Assembly (NCBI GenBank): GCA_027493445.1
Contig: JAOSKU010000001.1
Span: 4,045,845-4,109,844 of the forward strand
DNA length: 64,000 nt
Direction of reading: 5' to 3'
Origin: Thermoleophilia bacterium
Lineage (GTDB): Bacteria > Actinomycetota > Thermoleophilia > RBG-16-64-13
Under the pieces are notes generated by a model. That model had not been told where the DNA came from. It ran no database searches and saw nothing but the letters and a program-made list of their open reading frames with translations. Both the position numbers and the translations under genes were made by a program. Shown one piece after another: positions 53,579-63,530 of the stretch; the first letter of the stretch is position 1; each line of letters begins with the position of its first letter.

Positions 53579-54934
53579 ATGAAGTGCCTCATCATAGCCG
53601 CCGGCCAAGGAACCAGGCTGGGTGGGGAAGTACCCAAGCCTCTTGCCCCGCTTCTCGGGGTCCCCTTGCTCGAGCGGGCCATCCTGACAGCCGAGGAAGC
53701 CGGGGCCACGAGCTTCGTCATCGTCGTCGGATACGCCGGGGACGCCGTCTGTGCCTTCCTGGACGGGCTAAAGCGGCGACGAGTTCTTGATCTGACCGTA
53801 CTTGCACTCGCCCCACCGGGCAAAGAGAATGGCTGGTCGGTGCTCAGCGCCCGCGCTCACCTCGACGAGCCTTTCCTCCTCCTCCTCATGGCTGATCATG
53901 TCATGGCCCCAGTGCTTCTTCGTGACCTCGTTGGTCATGGGCTCGACGGTTCCGACCTGGTGCTGGCCGTGGATCGAAACAAGCGGCCACTGGAGGACAC
54001 CGACGTCACTCGGGTTCTCGTTCACGGCGGTTTGATCCAGGCGATCGGAAAAGGCCTAGACCACTTCAACTGCTACGATACCGGCGCCTTTCTCTGCTCA
54101 CCGGCGTTGTTTGGCGCTCTCGACCAGGCGCTCGCCCAAGGGGACACCTCCCTTTGTGGAGGGGTACGGGTACTGGCTGAACGCGGCCGGGCTAAGGCCC
54201 TCTATGTCGAACGCGGCTTCTGGGTCGACGTGGACACGCCGATGGAGCTGAGAAAGGCGGAGTCCCTTCTTCTCGGGTCGCTCACCAAGCCCACAGACGG
54301 GCCGGTCTCTCGCTACGTGAATCGGCGTATATCCTGTCCCATCACCGCCCTGCTGGCCCGCACATCGGTTACTCCGAACCAGGTTTCGGTTGTCTCGTTC
54401 CTGTTGGCTTTGGTGGCGTTCGGCCTCTTCCTGCATCCCTCCTACAGGGCCCTCGCCGCGGCCGGCCTGCTGGCGCAACTTTCCTCCATCCTGGACGGGA
54501 CGGACGGCGAGCTAGCTCGACTCAAGTGGATGGGCACGAAGTTCGGGGGCTGGCTTGACTCAATTCTCGACAGGTACGCGGACGGCTTTTTGTTGGCGGG
54601 GCTCACCTACCACGCTCACCTTGGTCGCCCGGGCTGGTCAACCCTGCTGATAGGTTTTCTCGCCCTAGCCGGTTCTTTCGTGAATACTTACTCTGCGGGG
54701 CTCTTCGACCAGACATTGCGTGGGGACTCCGCTTGTCCCGGCACCAGCCGTTTTCGGATTGGCCGCGACGTCCGCCTATTTCTGGTCTTCCTGGGAGCCG
54801 TGACTGGCCTGCCGCTGATCGCGCTTGTCCTGATCGCGATACTTATGAATGTAGAGGTGGTCCGTCGCCTTGTCCTGATGCGGACGTATCTCTCGGGCCT
54901 AGAGCCGGCCGGGACTGGAGGGTCACCTCCCTAA
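53579..54934 (+). CDS. Bifunctional IPC transferase / DIPP synthase
   Basis: 451 residues. Residues 1-235 are a sugar-nucleotidyltransferase-type domain: IIAAGQGTRLGGEVPKPLAP, LLLLMADHVMAP with the metal-binding Asp, and FWVDVDTPMELRKAE. Residues about 250-445 are a CDP-alcohol phosphatidyltransferase with DGTDGELARL, a G eight residues later, and DSILDRYAD (D-x2-D-G-x2-A-R-x8-G-x3-D-x3-D) plus about six membrane helices. This order is that of CTP:inositol-1-phosphate cytidylyltransferase fused to di-myo-inositol-phosphate-phosphate synthase, which makes the thermoprotective solute DIP. Inositol phosphate synthase and the final phosphatase are not here. A related phospholipid role is the alternative. 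ATG 53579 begins the conserved domain; its ribosome site is weak. Confidence 0.8.
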   Translation: MKCLIIAAGQGTRLGGEVPKPLAPLLGVPLLERAILTAEEAGATSFVIVVGYAGDAVCAFLDGLKRRRVLDLTVLALAPPGKENGWSVLSARAHLDEPFLLLLMADHVMAPVLLRDLVGHGLDGSDLVLAVDRNKRPLEDTDVTRVLVHGGLIQAIGKGLDHFNCYDTGAFLCSPALFGALDQALAQGDTSLCGGVRVLAERGRAKALYVERGFWVDVDTPMELRKAESLLLGSLTKPTDGPVSRYVNRRISCPITALLARTSVTPNQVSVVSFLLALVAFGLFLHPSYRALAAAGLLAQLSSILDGTDGELARLKWMGTKFGGWLDSILDRYADGFLLAGLTYHAHLGRPGWSTLLIGFLALAGSFVNTYSAGLFDQTLRGDSACPGTSRFRIGRDVRLFLVFLGAVTGLPLIALVLIAILMNVEVVRRLVLMRTYLSGLEPAGTGGSPP

Positions 54935-55157
54935 CCGCGCTTTGATTTCTACCGACGGAGTTGGAGTGGCCTTCCTGCTGACTGGGGACACCCTAATGGG
55001 GAGCTACCAGAGAGAGGGATTCGGCGACCGCGGGCCTGGAAGATGCTTAGTGGCGCGCCACCCCAGAGTTCTATGACCTGATCGTGCTACGTACCCACGC
55101 CATCGTGCGGCCTTCCGGCAGCATCACGCTTTCGACTTCGAGGCCGGGTGCGCTATC

Positions 55158-57949
55158 GTGGGTCGAATGCTTGGCAGTCTGACACCGGCTTGGTTCGCCC
55201 GCAAATGGCTGGGGAGCACGCGCACGGAGCGGGCCGCCGCTCAGGAGCACTTCATCGACCTCTGCCGCATGCTCGGTGTCTCCACGCCGAACGAGGCCGA
55301 TCCCACCGGCGACGAGTACGCCTTCGAGAAGGGAGCCGGCAAGGTCGAGGGCGGCGAGGGCTTCGCCGACGTCTGGAAGCGGGGTCACTTCGCCTGGGAG
55401 TACAAGGGCAAGCGCAAGGATCTTGCCGCCGCCTATCGCCAGCTGCTCCAGTACCGGGAAGCCCTCGATAATCCACCTCTCTTGGTAGTTTGCGACCTCT
55501 ACCGCTTCGAGGTCCACACCAACTTCACGAACACCCCGGCGATCGTCCATCGCTTCACCCTGGACGATCTCCTGGAGAACTCAGGCGAGCCTCTGCGGGT
55601 GCTCCGGGCCGTCATGGAGCACCCCGAGGATCTACGCCCAGGAAAGACCCGGGATGAGCTCACGGCCCAGGCCGCCGAGCAGTTTGCCTCCCTGGCCGAG
55701 CGTCTGCGCGGACGTGGTCACGACGCCCACGCCGTCGCCCACTTTCTGAACAAGCTCCTCTTCTGCCTCTTTGCCGAGGATGCCGGTCTGCTTCCCCGCG
55801 GTCTCATTCGCCGCCTCGCCGGCGCGGCCCAGTACAATGAGTCCATCTTCACGGAAGGCCTCGGCAGCCTCTTCTCCACTATGGCGCACAAGGGGGGGCT
55901 CTTCGGAGCCGAGCGCATCGACTGGTTCAACGGGGGCCTCTTCGATGGCGGGGATACCCTGCCCCTCACCCTGTCCGACATCGATCTCGTCGACAAGGTC
56001 TCCCGCCTCGACTGGTCTCAGGTGGAGCCCGCCATCTTCGGCACCCTCTTCGAGCGCGGTCTCGACCCGAGCAAGCGCTCGCAGCTTGGCGCCCACTACA
56101 CCGACCGGGCCTCCATCATGCGCCTGATCGAGCCCGTGCTCCTGGAGCCTCTCCGCCGCGACCTGGAGGAGACCAAGGAGCGGGTCTCTGCTCTCCTTGC
56201 CGAGGGCAAGAAGGTGACCGCGCGGACACCCCCCGACAAGAACCCCGAGGCCGTGTTCAACGCCTTCCTCGAACGTCTGCGGGCGGTGCGGGTGCTCGAC
56301 CCTGCCTGCGGCTCCGGCAACTTCCTCTACCTCGCGCTTCAGGCCCTCAAGGATCTCGAGCGCGAGGGGATCCTCTGGGCCTCATACACCCTCCAGATCC
56401 CCATGCAGTTTCCAGAGGTTGGTCCTCAGGGGGTCATGGGCATCGAGCTCAACCCCTATGCAGCGGAGCTTGCCCGGGTGGTCATCTGGATCGGGGAGAT
56501 CCAGTGGATGCTCGCGAACGGCTTCGCGTACTTGCGCGACCCCATCCTGCGTCCCCTGGAGAGCATCGAGTGCCGGGACGCTGTCCTTGACCTGACCGAT
56601 CCTGAGAACCCCGCAGAGCCGGGGTGGCCGGCGACGACGGTCATCATTGGCAACCCTCCATTCCTGGGGGGGAAGCTCATGCGCTCGAACCTGGGCGACG
56701 AGTACGTAGACGCCCTCTTCCGCGTCTACGATGGCCGCGTTCCCCGCGAAGCCGACTTCGTCGCCTACTGGCACGAGAAGGCCCGGGCCATGCTCGAAGC
56801 AAAGAAGGTGGAGAGGGTGGGCCTCCTCGCCACCCAAGGCATCCGCGGCGGAGCGAACCGGCGCATCCTCGAACGTATCAAGGAGAGCGGCGACATCTTT
56901 GTGGCCTGGTCCGATGAGCCCTGGGTGGTGGAGGGGGCCGCCGTGCACGTCTCCTTCCTGGGCTACGACGACGGGTCGCAGGATAGCCGGCATCTGGATG
57001 GCCGCACAGTGGCGGCCATCAACACCAACCTGACCGCGGCTTCGACCTGACCAAGGTCAAGCGGCTGCGGGAGAACCTTGGTATTGCCTTCATGGGCGAC
57101 ACCAAAGGTGGAGCCTTCGACATCGACATAGAAACGGCCAATCGCATGCTCGCGAGCCCAAACCCACATGGCCTCAGCAACACGGAAGTGGTCCGGCCCT
57201 GGGTCAACGGCCTCGACCTCACCCGCCGGCCACGCGGCATGTGGATCGTCGACTTCGGCACCGACATGCCGGAGGCCGACGCGGCGCTCTACGAGGCGCC
57301 GTTCGAGTACGTGAAGGAGCATGTCAAGCCGCGGCGCGTTGGGAACCGCCGGGTCGCATACGCCGAGAGGTGGTGGCTGCACGTCGAGCCGCGGTCGGGC
57401 ATGCGCAAGGCGCTTGCTGAGCTGGAGCGGTTCATCGGGACCGCGCGCGTCGCGAAACACCGCCTTTTCCTGTGGCTGCCGAAGCAGACTCTTGCCGACA
57501 GCCAGGTGATCGTGTTCGCCCGCGACGACGACTACTTCTTCGGCGTGCTGCACTCGTCGGTGCATGAGCTGTGGGCCCGAGGGCTGGGCACCCAGCTGCG
57601 CGAGGTGGAGAGTGGCTTCCGCTACACGCCCACCACTACCTTCGAGACCTTCCCCTTTCCCGATCCCTCCCCGGAGGCAAGAGATGGGATCGCCAACGCC
57701 GCGAGAAGACTGGATGAGCTGCGGAAGGGTTGGCTGAACCCGGCAGGCGCGGCGGAAGCTGAGCTGCGCCAGCGCACTCTCACCAACCTCTACAACGTGA
57801 GGCCCACGTGGTTGCAGCAGGCACATGAACGACTCGACCGGGCCGTGTATGTGGCCTACGGCTGGGAGTATCGTCTCGCCGCCGAAGAAGTGCTCGAGCG
57901 GCTCCTGGGGCTCAACCTAGATCGAAGCAAACAGGAGCAGCTTGCCTGA
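55158..57949 (+). CDS. MmeI-like type IIG restriction enzyme-methyltransferase (one frameshift)
   Basis: About 930 codons. N-terminal nuclease domain: FADVWKRGHFAWEYKGK with the D...E-x-K metal site (about 72-88). Methyltransferase: LDPACGSGNFLYLAL (motif I, about 383-397), VMGIELNPYAAELA and IIGNPPFLGGK (NPPF, about 495-505). The C-terminal target-recognition region contains EVVRPWVNGLDLTRRPRGMW and TTFETFPFP. The frame breaks near 57039 at GCGGCTTC; one more G gives LTAGFDLTKV and joins both parts. It is probably an error, not decay. Such single-chain enzymes cut and methylate DNA by themselves. GTG 55158 is used; ATG 55167 is close. The small downstream gene may be linked. Confidence 0.82.
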
Positions 57950-58311
57950 ATGGGCCGGGGCAAATCGATGGATGACGACTTCAGCTGGGAGGACCTCCTC
58001 GGGGACTCGAACGGCCCGGCCTACCAAAAGGCCGAAGAGGGCATGGGCCTCCCTTGGAGTACGTTGCCGAGAAGGCGCGCCACTCTTTGGAGCAGCTGCA
58101 CGAGGTTCTTCGCTTGGTCGAAAGAAAGGACAGCGCAGCTCTTCCCGCTCGGGCCGCCTTCCAATATGGTCTCGCGTCCTATCTGGCGCTCCAGAACATG
58201 CTCGATGTTGCTAACGATCACCAGCTGGTCGACCGGCTGCTCGGCATGGAAGGACGGGAGTTCCGGAATTGGCTGGGCGCAATTGCGTCCGAGGGGTCGG
58301 TGACGGGCTAG
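57950..58311 (+). CDS. Small protein following the type IIG enzyme (one frameshift)
   Basis: ATG 57950 directly follows the restriction gene stop. DDFSWEDLLGDSNGPAYQKAEEGMGLP is read in one frame split here by coordinates near 58048; adding one C to the CCC run continues into LEYVAEKARHSLEQLHEVLR, FQYGLASYLALQNMLD and a stop at 58311, about 120 residues in all. Alpha-helical, no known domain. It could be a subunit or regulator of the restriction enzyme. Confidence 0.5.
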
Positions 58312-58678
58312 GAGGCGCAGCGTGAATGGCGAGCCGCGCCGCACGATTCTCCGATAGTGTTGTTTCGCTGATCGGGACGAGCAGTCTGCTCGGGCTGGTC
58401 GTGGCTACCAACTTCCTGCCACCCGACTCCCCCCAGGGGAAGTGCTCCGCCCGCTGGAGTCGGCCCCGGTGACCATCGCATACGTAGTCACATGCGCGGC
58501 CGAAGGTGGCGTGGTTCCGCCACGCTCGCCCCTTCACCAGTGAGTAGACCACAGACTCGTCATTCTGGCGCCCCCGACCCTCTCTGGGTAGGGCGGGGCG
58601 CTTACGAGGTCCGGCGAGATCGCGGTCGAGAACGCACGGGCGAGGAACTTCGCAACACGCTTTGCGGTGAAATCCACC
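58312..58678. other. Intergenic, no gene seen
   Basis: About 370 bases with no supported gene on either strand. The 3' part leads into the promoter at 58679. Confidence 0.4.
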
Positions 58679-58721
58679 TTGACAGCAGTCACGTCGATCT
58701 ATAGCATACGTATAGTATATG
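58679..58721 (+). promoter_or_regulatory. Promoter and AT-rich palindrome before the BKACE gene
   Basis: TTGACA (58679-58684) and TAGCAT (58702-58707) are 17 bp apart. CATACGTATAGTATATG (58705-58721) overlaps the -10 box and start site and is close to a palindrome, as in GntR/FadR-type operators. No regulator gene is in the window beside it. Confidence 0.5.
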
Positions 58722-58759
58722 TCAAATGGATGTGATGTCGACATTAGAGGGCGGGGCAT

Positions 58760-59718
58760 ATGGGCACAGGATTCGGGTGGGACTACGGCGACAACCACGC
58801 ATGGATGCGGCGGGCGCCGATCCAGGATCCTCTCATCATCACATGCGCGCTCAACGGCGGGATACAAGGCAAGGAGTCACACCCGGCTCTTCCCGAACAT
58901 CCTGAAGAGATCGCCGCGCAGGCCTACGCCGCCTACAATGCCGGTGCTTCCATCGTCCATATCCACGGCCGCGACCCTAGCAGCTGGGGAGACTGCACCA
59001 ACGACCCCGCCGTCTACCGCGAGATCAATGCCCTGGTGCGCGAGCGCTGCCCAGACATCATCATCAACAACACCACAGGTGGCGGGCCGACCACGACAGA
59101 TGAGGCGCGTATCGCCTGTCTGGACGCCATGCCAGAGATGGCCTCCATCAACATGGGGCCGGACATGTCGCGGTTCCAGATCGCCGAGCGGCCTCCGACG
59201 ATGGACTGCCCGCGCCCTGCCATGGAAGTGGACATCTGCCTGCCGTTCACCTACGGGTTCATCGAGAAGCTCGCTGGCGCGATGCAGGAACGCGGCATTC
59301 GACCCGAGATGGAGATCTATCAACCCGGCCAGTACTGGGTGAGCCAGGATCTGATCGACAAAGGACTAGTCGCCACCCCCTACGTGTTCCAGTTCGTCAT
59401 GGGATCGCAGACCGGGATTTACCCTACGCCGCGCAACCTGCTCCACATGGTGTCTGAGTTGCCGCGGGACGCTGTCTTCAGCGTCATCGGCATCGGCAAG
59501 TTCCAGTGGTCCATGGCCGCGATGGGCGTCCTGTTGGGGGGAATGTCCGCGTGGGGCTGGAAGACAACCTCTATCTGATGCGGGGCCAGAAGCTAACCGA
59601 CAACGCGGAGGCGGTGGCCAAGGTCGTCCGCCTGGCCAGCGAACTGAATCGACCCGTCGCAACACCCACACAGGCCCGGGAGATCTACGGACTGTCTCCG
59701 GTGCCGAGTTCGTACTGA
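58760..59718 (+). CDS. Beta-keto acid cleavage enzyme (BKACE, DUF849) (one frameshift)
   Basis: About 319 residues. BKACE enzymes condense a beta-keto acid with acetyl-CoA and split it to acetoacetate and a CoA ester; the type member Kce acts in lysine fermentation. Seen here: LIITCALNGG, PEHPEEIAAQAYAAYNAGAS, IVHIHGRD with the zinc His pair, NNTTGGG and SINMGPDMS. The frame breaks in the G6 run near 59540; one more G gives LLGGNVRVGLEDNLYL, which contains the zinc-binding Glu, then SELNRPVATPTQAREIYGL and stop 59718. The subfamily, thus the substrate, cannot be fixed. An amino-acid-type ABC transporter follows. Confidence 0.85.
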
Positions 59719-59880
59719 GCGCGGACCACTGACCAGGGGGAGGTGACAGCCAGGACTATGCTGTGTGCCGCAACGGGGTGTCGGCTTCTGCGGGCGGGCG
59801 CCCGAGGCCACGTTCGGCGGGCCCGCGACTGAACTCACTAGCTAGCGTCAGTCTTCTCGTGAACCGATAGGGGGAATCAT

Positions 59881-61170
59881 ATGCCGCGCAGACTCTGCTT
59901 CGTCCTGCTCACATCCGCAGTCGTGGTCGGCTCGCTCTGGGCTCTCGCCGGCTGCGGCAGTACCACCACGACCACCACCACCGCCCCGGAAACGACGGTC
60001 GCCCCGGCCACTGCGACAATCACCAGCAGCACCCCGGCCACTACGGCAACCATCAGCGGCGCCCTCTCCGGCGAACCCATCGTCATCGGGGGGGCGCTCG
60101 CCCTAAGCGGCCCGGTCTCCCCGTACGACCTTCCGCCTCTGGCCTTCGCAGAACTCGCTGTCGAGGACCTGAACGCCGCAGGCGGTGTTCTAGGCCGGCC
60201 GCTGCAGGTGGTGACCGCCGACACCAAGTCCGACCCCGCCCAAGGCCCCACCGCTGCCCTGGAGGTGCTGGACAAGAAGGCCGTCGCCGTCATTGTCACC
60301 TCGGACTTTGACTTCGGCAGCCCGGCGGCGCTCACGGCCCAAAGCAAGGGCGTGATTGCCTTCTCGCCGGGAGCGGCCTCGCCCAAGTTTGGCGTGCAAG
60401 GCATCGGTCCCTTGGCTTATACTATGTCGACGGGGACGCCCGGCGAGGGCTTCACCATCGCCGAGTGGGCGAAGAAGGACAAGGGCTGGGAGAGCGCCTA
60501 CGCCCTCTTGGACGACGGCAGCGAGTACGAGCGCACCACCATGCAGTACTTCAAGACGCGGTGGGCAGAATTGGGGGGCGCGCTGGCCGGTGAGGACAAG
60601 TTCCTGAATGCCGACCCCTCGATCGCCTCGCAGATCACCAAGATGAAGTCGGCACCCAAGTTCGACTTCATCGTCATCAGCACGCATACCCCTGGCGGGG
60701 CGAGCGCCATCCGGCAGATCCGGGCCGCCGGTATCACGGCTCCTATCATCGGCCCCTCGTCCATGGACGGCGCCTACTGGCTGGACGCGGTGCCCAACTT
60801 GAGCGACTTCTACGTACTTGCCTACGGCTCCATTTACGGCGATGACCCGGATCCCAAGTTCAACGAGATGCTGGCCCGCTACGAGGAGAAGACAGGGCAG
60901 AAGGTGGCGAACGGCATCGCCTTCACGGGCTACAGCGTCATCCAGGCCTTGGCCAAGGCCATCAACACCGCCGGCTCCACCGACGGCGCCGCCGTCGCAA
61001 CGGTCATCGACCAGTTCAAGGATGAGCCCTTCCTGGTCGGGCCCACCACGTACACGCCCGACCTGCACATCAACGTCATGCGGCCCTGGCGCATTGTGCA
61101 GATCCAGAACGGCAAGCCCAGCTACTTGGCCACGTTCCAGATCACCGAAGCTCCCAAGGTCACCTTCTAA
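59881..61170 (+). CDS. livK: Branched-chain amino acid-type ABC transporter binding lipoprotein
   Basis: 429 residues. Signal peptide and lipobox LWALAGC (Cys near 25), a Thr-rich linker, then a type I periplasmic-binding fold: IVIGGALALSGPVSPYDLPP, AVEDLNAAGGVLGRPLQVV, GVIAFSPGAASPKFG and GASAIRQIRAAGIT. It captures the substrate outside the membrane for the LivGFHM proteins encoded next. Amides, aromatic acids or beta-amino/keto compounds are also possible substrates; the BKACE gene upstream hints at an amino-acid breakdown intermediate. Confidence 0.88.
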   Translation: MPRRLCFVLLTSAVVVGSLWALAGCGSTTTTTTTAPETTVAPATATITSSTPATTATISGALSGEPIVIGGALALSGPVSPYDLPPLAFAELAVEDLNAAGGVLGRPLQVVTADTKSDPAQGPTAALEVLDKKAVAVIVTSDFDFGSPAALTAQSKGVIAFSPGAASPKFGVQGIGPLAYTMSTGTPGEGFTIAEWAKKDKGWESAYALLDDGSEYERTTMQYFKTRWAELGGALAGEDKFLNADPSIASQITKMKSAPKFDFIVISTHTPGGASAIRQIRAAGITAPIIGPSSMDGAYWLDAVPNLSDFYVLAYGSIYGDDPDPKFNEMLARYEEKTGQKVANGIAFTGYSVIQALAKAINTAGSTDGAAVATVIDQFKDEPFLVGPTTYTPDLHINVMRPWRIVQIQNGKPSYLATFQITEAPKVTF

Positions 61171-61176
61171 CCGACG

Positions 61177-61931
61177 ATGGCCGATGAGTCGCGAGAGTCC
61201 CCCGGGCCCCTGGCCGTCCAGGCGCTGTCCGTGGCCTTCGAAGGCCTGCTGGCCTTGGACAAGGTCGACCTCGAGCTCCGCCGGGGTGAGGTCCTCGGGC
61301 TCATCGGCCCCAACGGGGCGGGCAAAACCACGCTTCTCAACGTACTCTCCGGCTTCCAACGACCGCGGGCCGGCCGCGTGACCCTGGACGGCCGGGACGT
61401 GACCGGGCTCGCCCCCACCACCGGGCCCGGCTCGGCGTCGGCCGCACCTTCCAGGGGGCCCGGATCTTCCGGGCCCTTTCGGTGGCCGAGAACATCGAGG
61501 TCGGCGGCCTTGGAGCGGGACTCAGCCGGCGGGCGGCTCGGGCGCGGGCGCGCGATCTCATGGCGCGGTTCGGTCTCGTCGCCGAGGCCGACCGTCCGGC
61601 CTCCTCGCTCCCTCACGGGCGCGGACGACGGGTCACCATCCTGCGCTCGCTCGCTGCGGCCCCTCGCTTCCTCCTCTTGGACGAACCCGCCGCCGGTCTG
61701 AACGAGGCCGAGAGCGATGACTTGCTCGCCCTCATCCGTGACATCCGGGACGACCTCGGGTGCGGGCTGCTCGTGATCGAGCACGACATGCGCCTGATCA
61801 TGCGCCTCTGCGACCGCATCCACGTCCTCGACTACGGCAAGACCATTGCGAGCGGCCCGCCCGGCGTCATCCGCTGTGACCCGGCGGTGGTCTTGGCTTA
61901 CCTGGGCGACCGACTCGATGAGGCCCTCTAG
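61177..61931 (+). CDS. livG: LivG-type ABC transporter ATPase (one frameshift)
   Basis: About 251 residues: Walker A GPNGAGKTT (about 46-54), Walker B LLLDEPAAGLNE, H-loop VIEHDMRLIM. The frame breaks near 61412 in CGCCCCCACC; one more C gives LAPHHRARLGVGRTFQGARI, the normal Q-loop region, and continues to the stop at 61931. The ABC signature is unusual: SSLPHGRGRRVTILRSLAAA, with PHGRGRR where LSYGxQR is expected, so activity should be checked. It overlaps livF by one base. Confidence 0.8.
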
Positions 61932-62638
61932 TGCTCATCGTCGAGCACCTCACCATCCGCTACGGCGCGGTCGCGGCGGTGCGCGACCTCTCTTTCGCCC
62001 TGCGCCCGGGCGAGGCGGTAACCCTCCTGGGGGCGAACGGCGCGGGCAAGACCTCCACGCTGCTCGCCCTCATGGGCGTGGTCCGCCCCCAGTCGGGCAC
62101 CATCACCCTTGCGGGCGACTCGCTCCTCGGGCTCTCCCCGAGGTGGTCGCTCGGCGGGGCGTCTCCCTCGTCCCCGAGGGCCGGCACGTATTCGCCCGCT
62201 TGACAGTCGAGGAGAACCTGCGTCTGGGGGCGAGCGGCCGCCGCGATCGCGGCGCGATTGCGGCCGACCGGAACGCTGTCTACCAGCGCTTCCCGACCCT
62301 TGCCGAGCGCAAAGGCCAGCGGGCGGGAACCCTCTCCGGGGGAGCAGCAACAGCTCGCTATCGGCCGCGCGCTGCTCTCGCGGCCGCGGCTCCTGCTCCT
62401 CGACGAGCCTTCCCTGGGGCTGGCCCCCCGGGTCGTGGACGAGGTCTTCCGAGCGCTCGAGGACCTGCGGCGGGAAGGGATGACCATCCTCCTCGTGGAG
62501 CAGTACGCACACCGCGCGCTTGCCTTCGCGGACTCGGTCTGCGTGCTCAGCCGCGGCGAACTCGTGCAGGCGGGCCCGGCGGCCGAGCTCCTGGCCTCGG
62601 GTACCCTCGAAGACACCTACCTGGGCAGCCGAGAGTGA
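61931..62638 (+). CDS. livF: LivF-type ABC transporter ATPase (two frameshifts)
   Basis: About 236 residues starting GTG 61931. Walker A GANGAGKTS, then a break in TCCCCGAG near 62137 (one more C gives LSPEVVARRGVSLVPEGRHV, the Q-loop region of LivF) and a second break in CCGGGGGAGCAG near 62340 (one more G gives LSGGEQQQLAIGRALLSRPR, the ABC signature). Walker B LLLLDEPSLGLAP and H-loop LLVEQYAHRAL follow. After both corrections the protein is complete and ordinary, so the breaks look like read errors. Confidence 0.82.
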
Positions 62639-62645
62639 GGGCCAG

Positions 62646-63530
62646 ATGACGGGGTTCCTGCAGAGCCTGCTCGATTCCTTGAGCTTCGGTAGCCTCTTCG
62701 GCCTCACCGCACTCGGCATCGCGCTCGTGTTCGGGGTCATGCGCATGATCAACTTCGCCCACGGCGAGCTCATCATGGTGGCCGCATACTCCGTCTTCGT
62801 GCTTCGCGGTCTGCCCCTGCCTGTCACCCTCTTTCTCAGTCTGGGGGTGGCCGTCCTCGTGGCCCTGCTCCTCGAGCGGGCCGCCTTCCGCCCGGTGCGG
62901 AACGCGCACCCCACCACGCTCCTCGTCACTTCCTTCGTCGCGAGCTACCTACTGCAGAACGTAGTCATGGCGGTGGCCGGTGCGCGCCCCAAGGGGGTCG
63001 ACGTCTCGCCTGAGCTCCTCGAGGTGATCTCGCTGGGGAACCTCCGGGTGTCGACCATCGACCTCGTCACCATCGTGACCTCGGCCGTGCTCATCATGCT
63101 CCTCTGGTTGCTCCTTTCCCGCACGCTCATCGGGGTGCAGATGCGGGCAGCTGCGGACGACTTCCTGATGGCCCGGCTTTTGGGGGTGCGGGCGAACCGC
63201 GTCATCGCTGCCGCCTTTGCCGCGAGCGGGCTCCTCGCCGGCTGCGTCTCTCTCCTCCTCGTGGCCCGCAGCGGCAGCATCTCACCTACCATGGGCCTGA
63301 CTCCAGTCCTTGTCGGCTTCGTGGCCGCTGTCATCGGAGGAGTGGGGAGCCTCGTGGGGGCGCTTGTGGGTGGTTACCTCCTGGGCCTCGCCACCGTGCT
63401 CTTGCAGACCTACCTCCCTTCAGGCGTCGTCGGCTACCGCGACGGCCTCGTGTTCGGCTTCGTGATCCTGATCCTCCTGCTCCGGCCGCAGGGGCTGCTC
63501 GCGAGCTCGGCCGAGAGGACGAGGGTGTGA
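62646..63530 (+). CDS. livH: LivH-type ABC transporter permease
   Basis: 294 residues, about eight membrane helices. LTALGIALVFGVMRMINFAHGEL at the N-terminus and GVQMRAAADDFLMARLLGVR (the ATPase-docking EAA-like loop) are family hallmarks, and ALVGGYLLGL is near the C-terminus. ATG 62646 has a GAGGGCCAG leader. Its stop overlaps the livM start (TGATG). Confidence 0.92.
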   Translation: MTGFLQSLLDSLSFGSLFGLTALGIALVFGVMRMINFAHGELIMVAAYSVFVLRGLPLPVTLFLSLGVAVLVALLLERAAFRPVRNAHPTTLLVTSFVASYLLQNVVMAVAGARPKGVDVSPELLEVISLGNLRVSTIDLVTIVTSAVLIMLLWLLLSRTLIGVQMRAAADDFLMARLLGVRANRVIAAAFAASGLLAGCVSLLLVARSGSISPTMGLTPVLVGFVAAVIGGVGSLVGALVGGYLLGLATVLLQTYLPSGVVGYRDGLVFGFVILILLLRPQGLLASSAERTRV

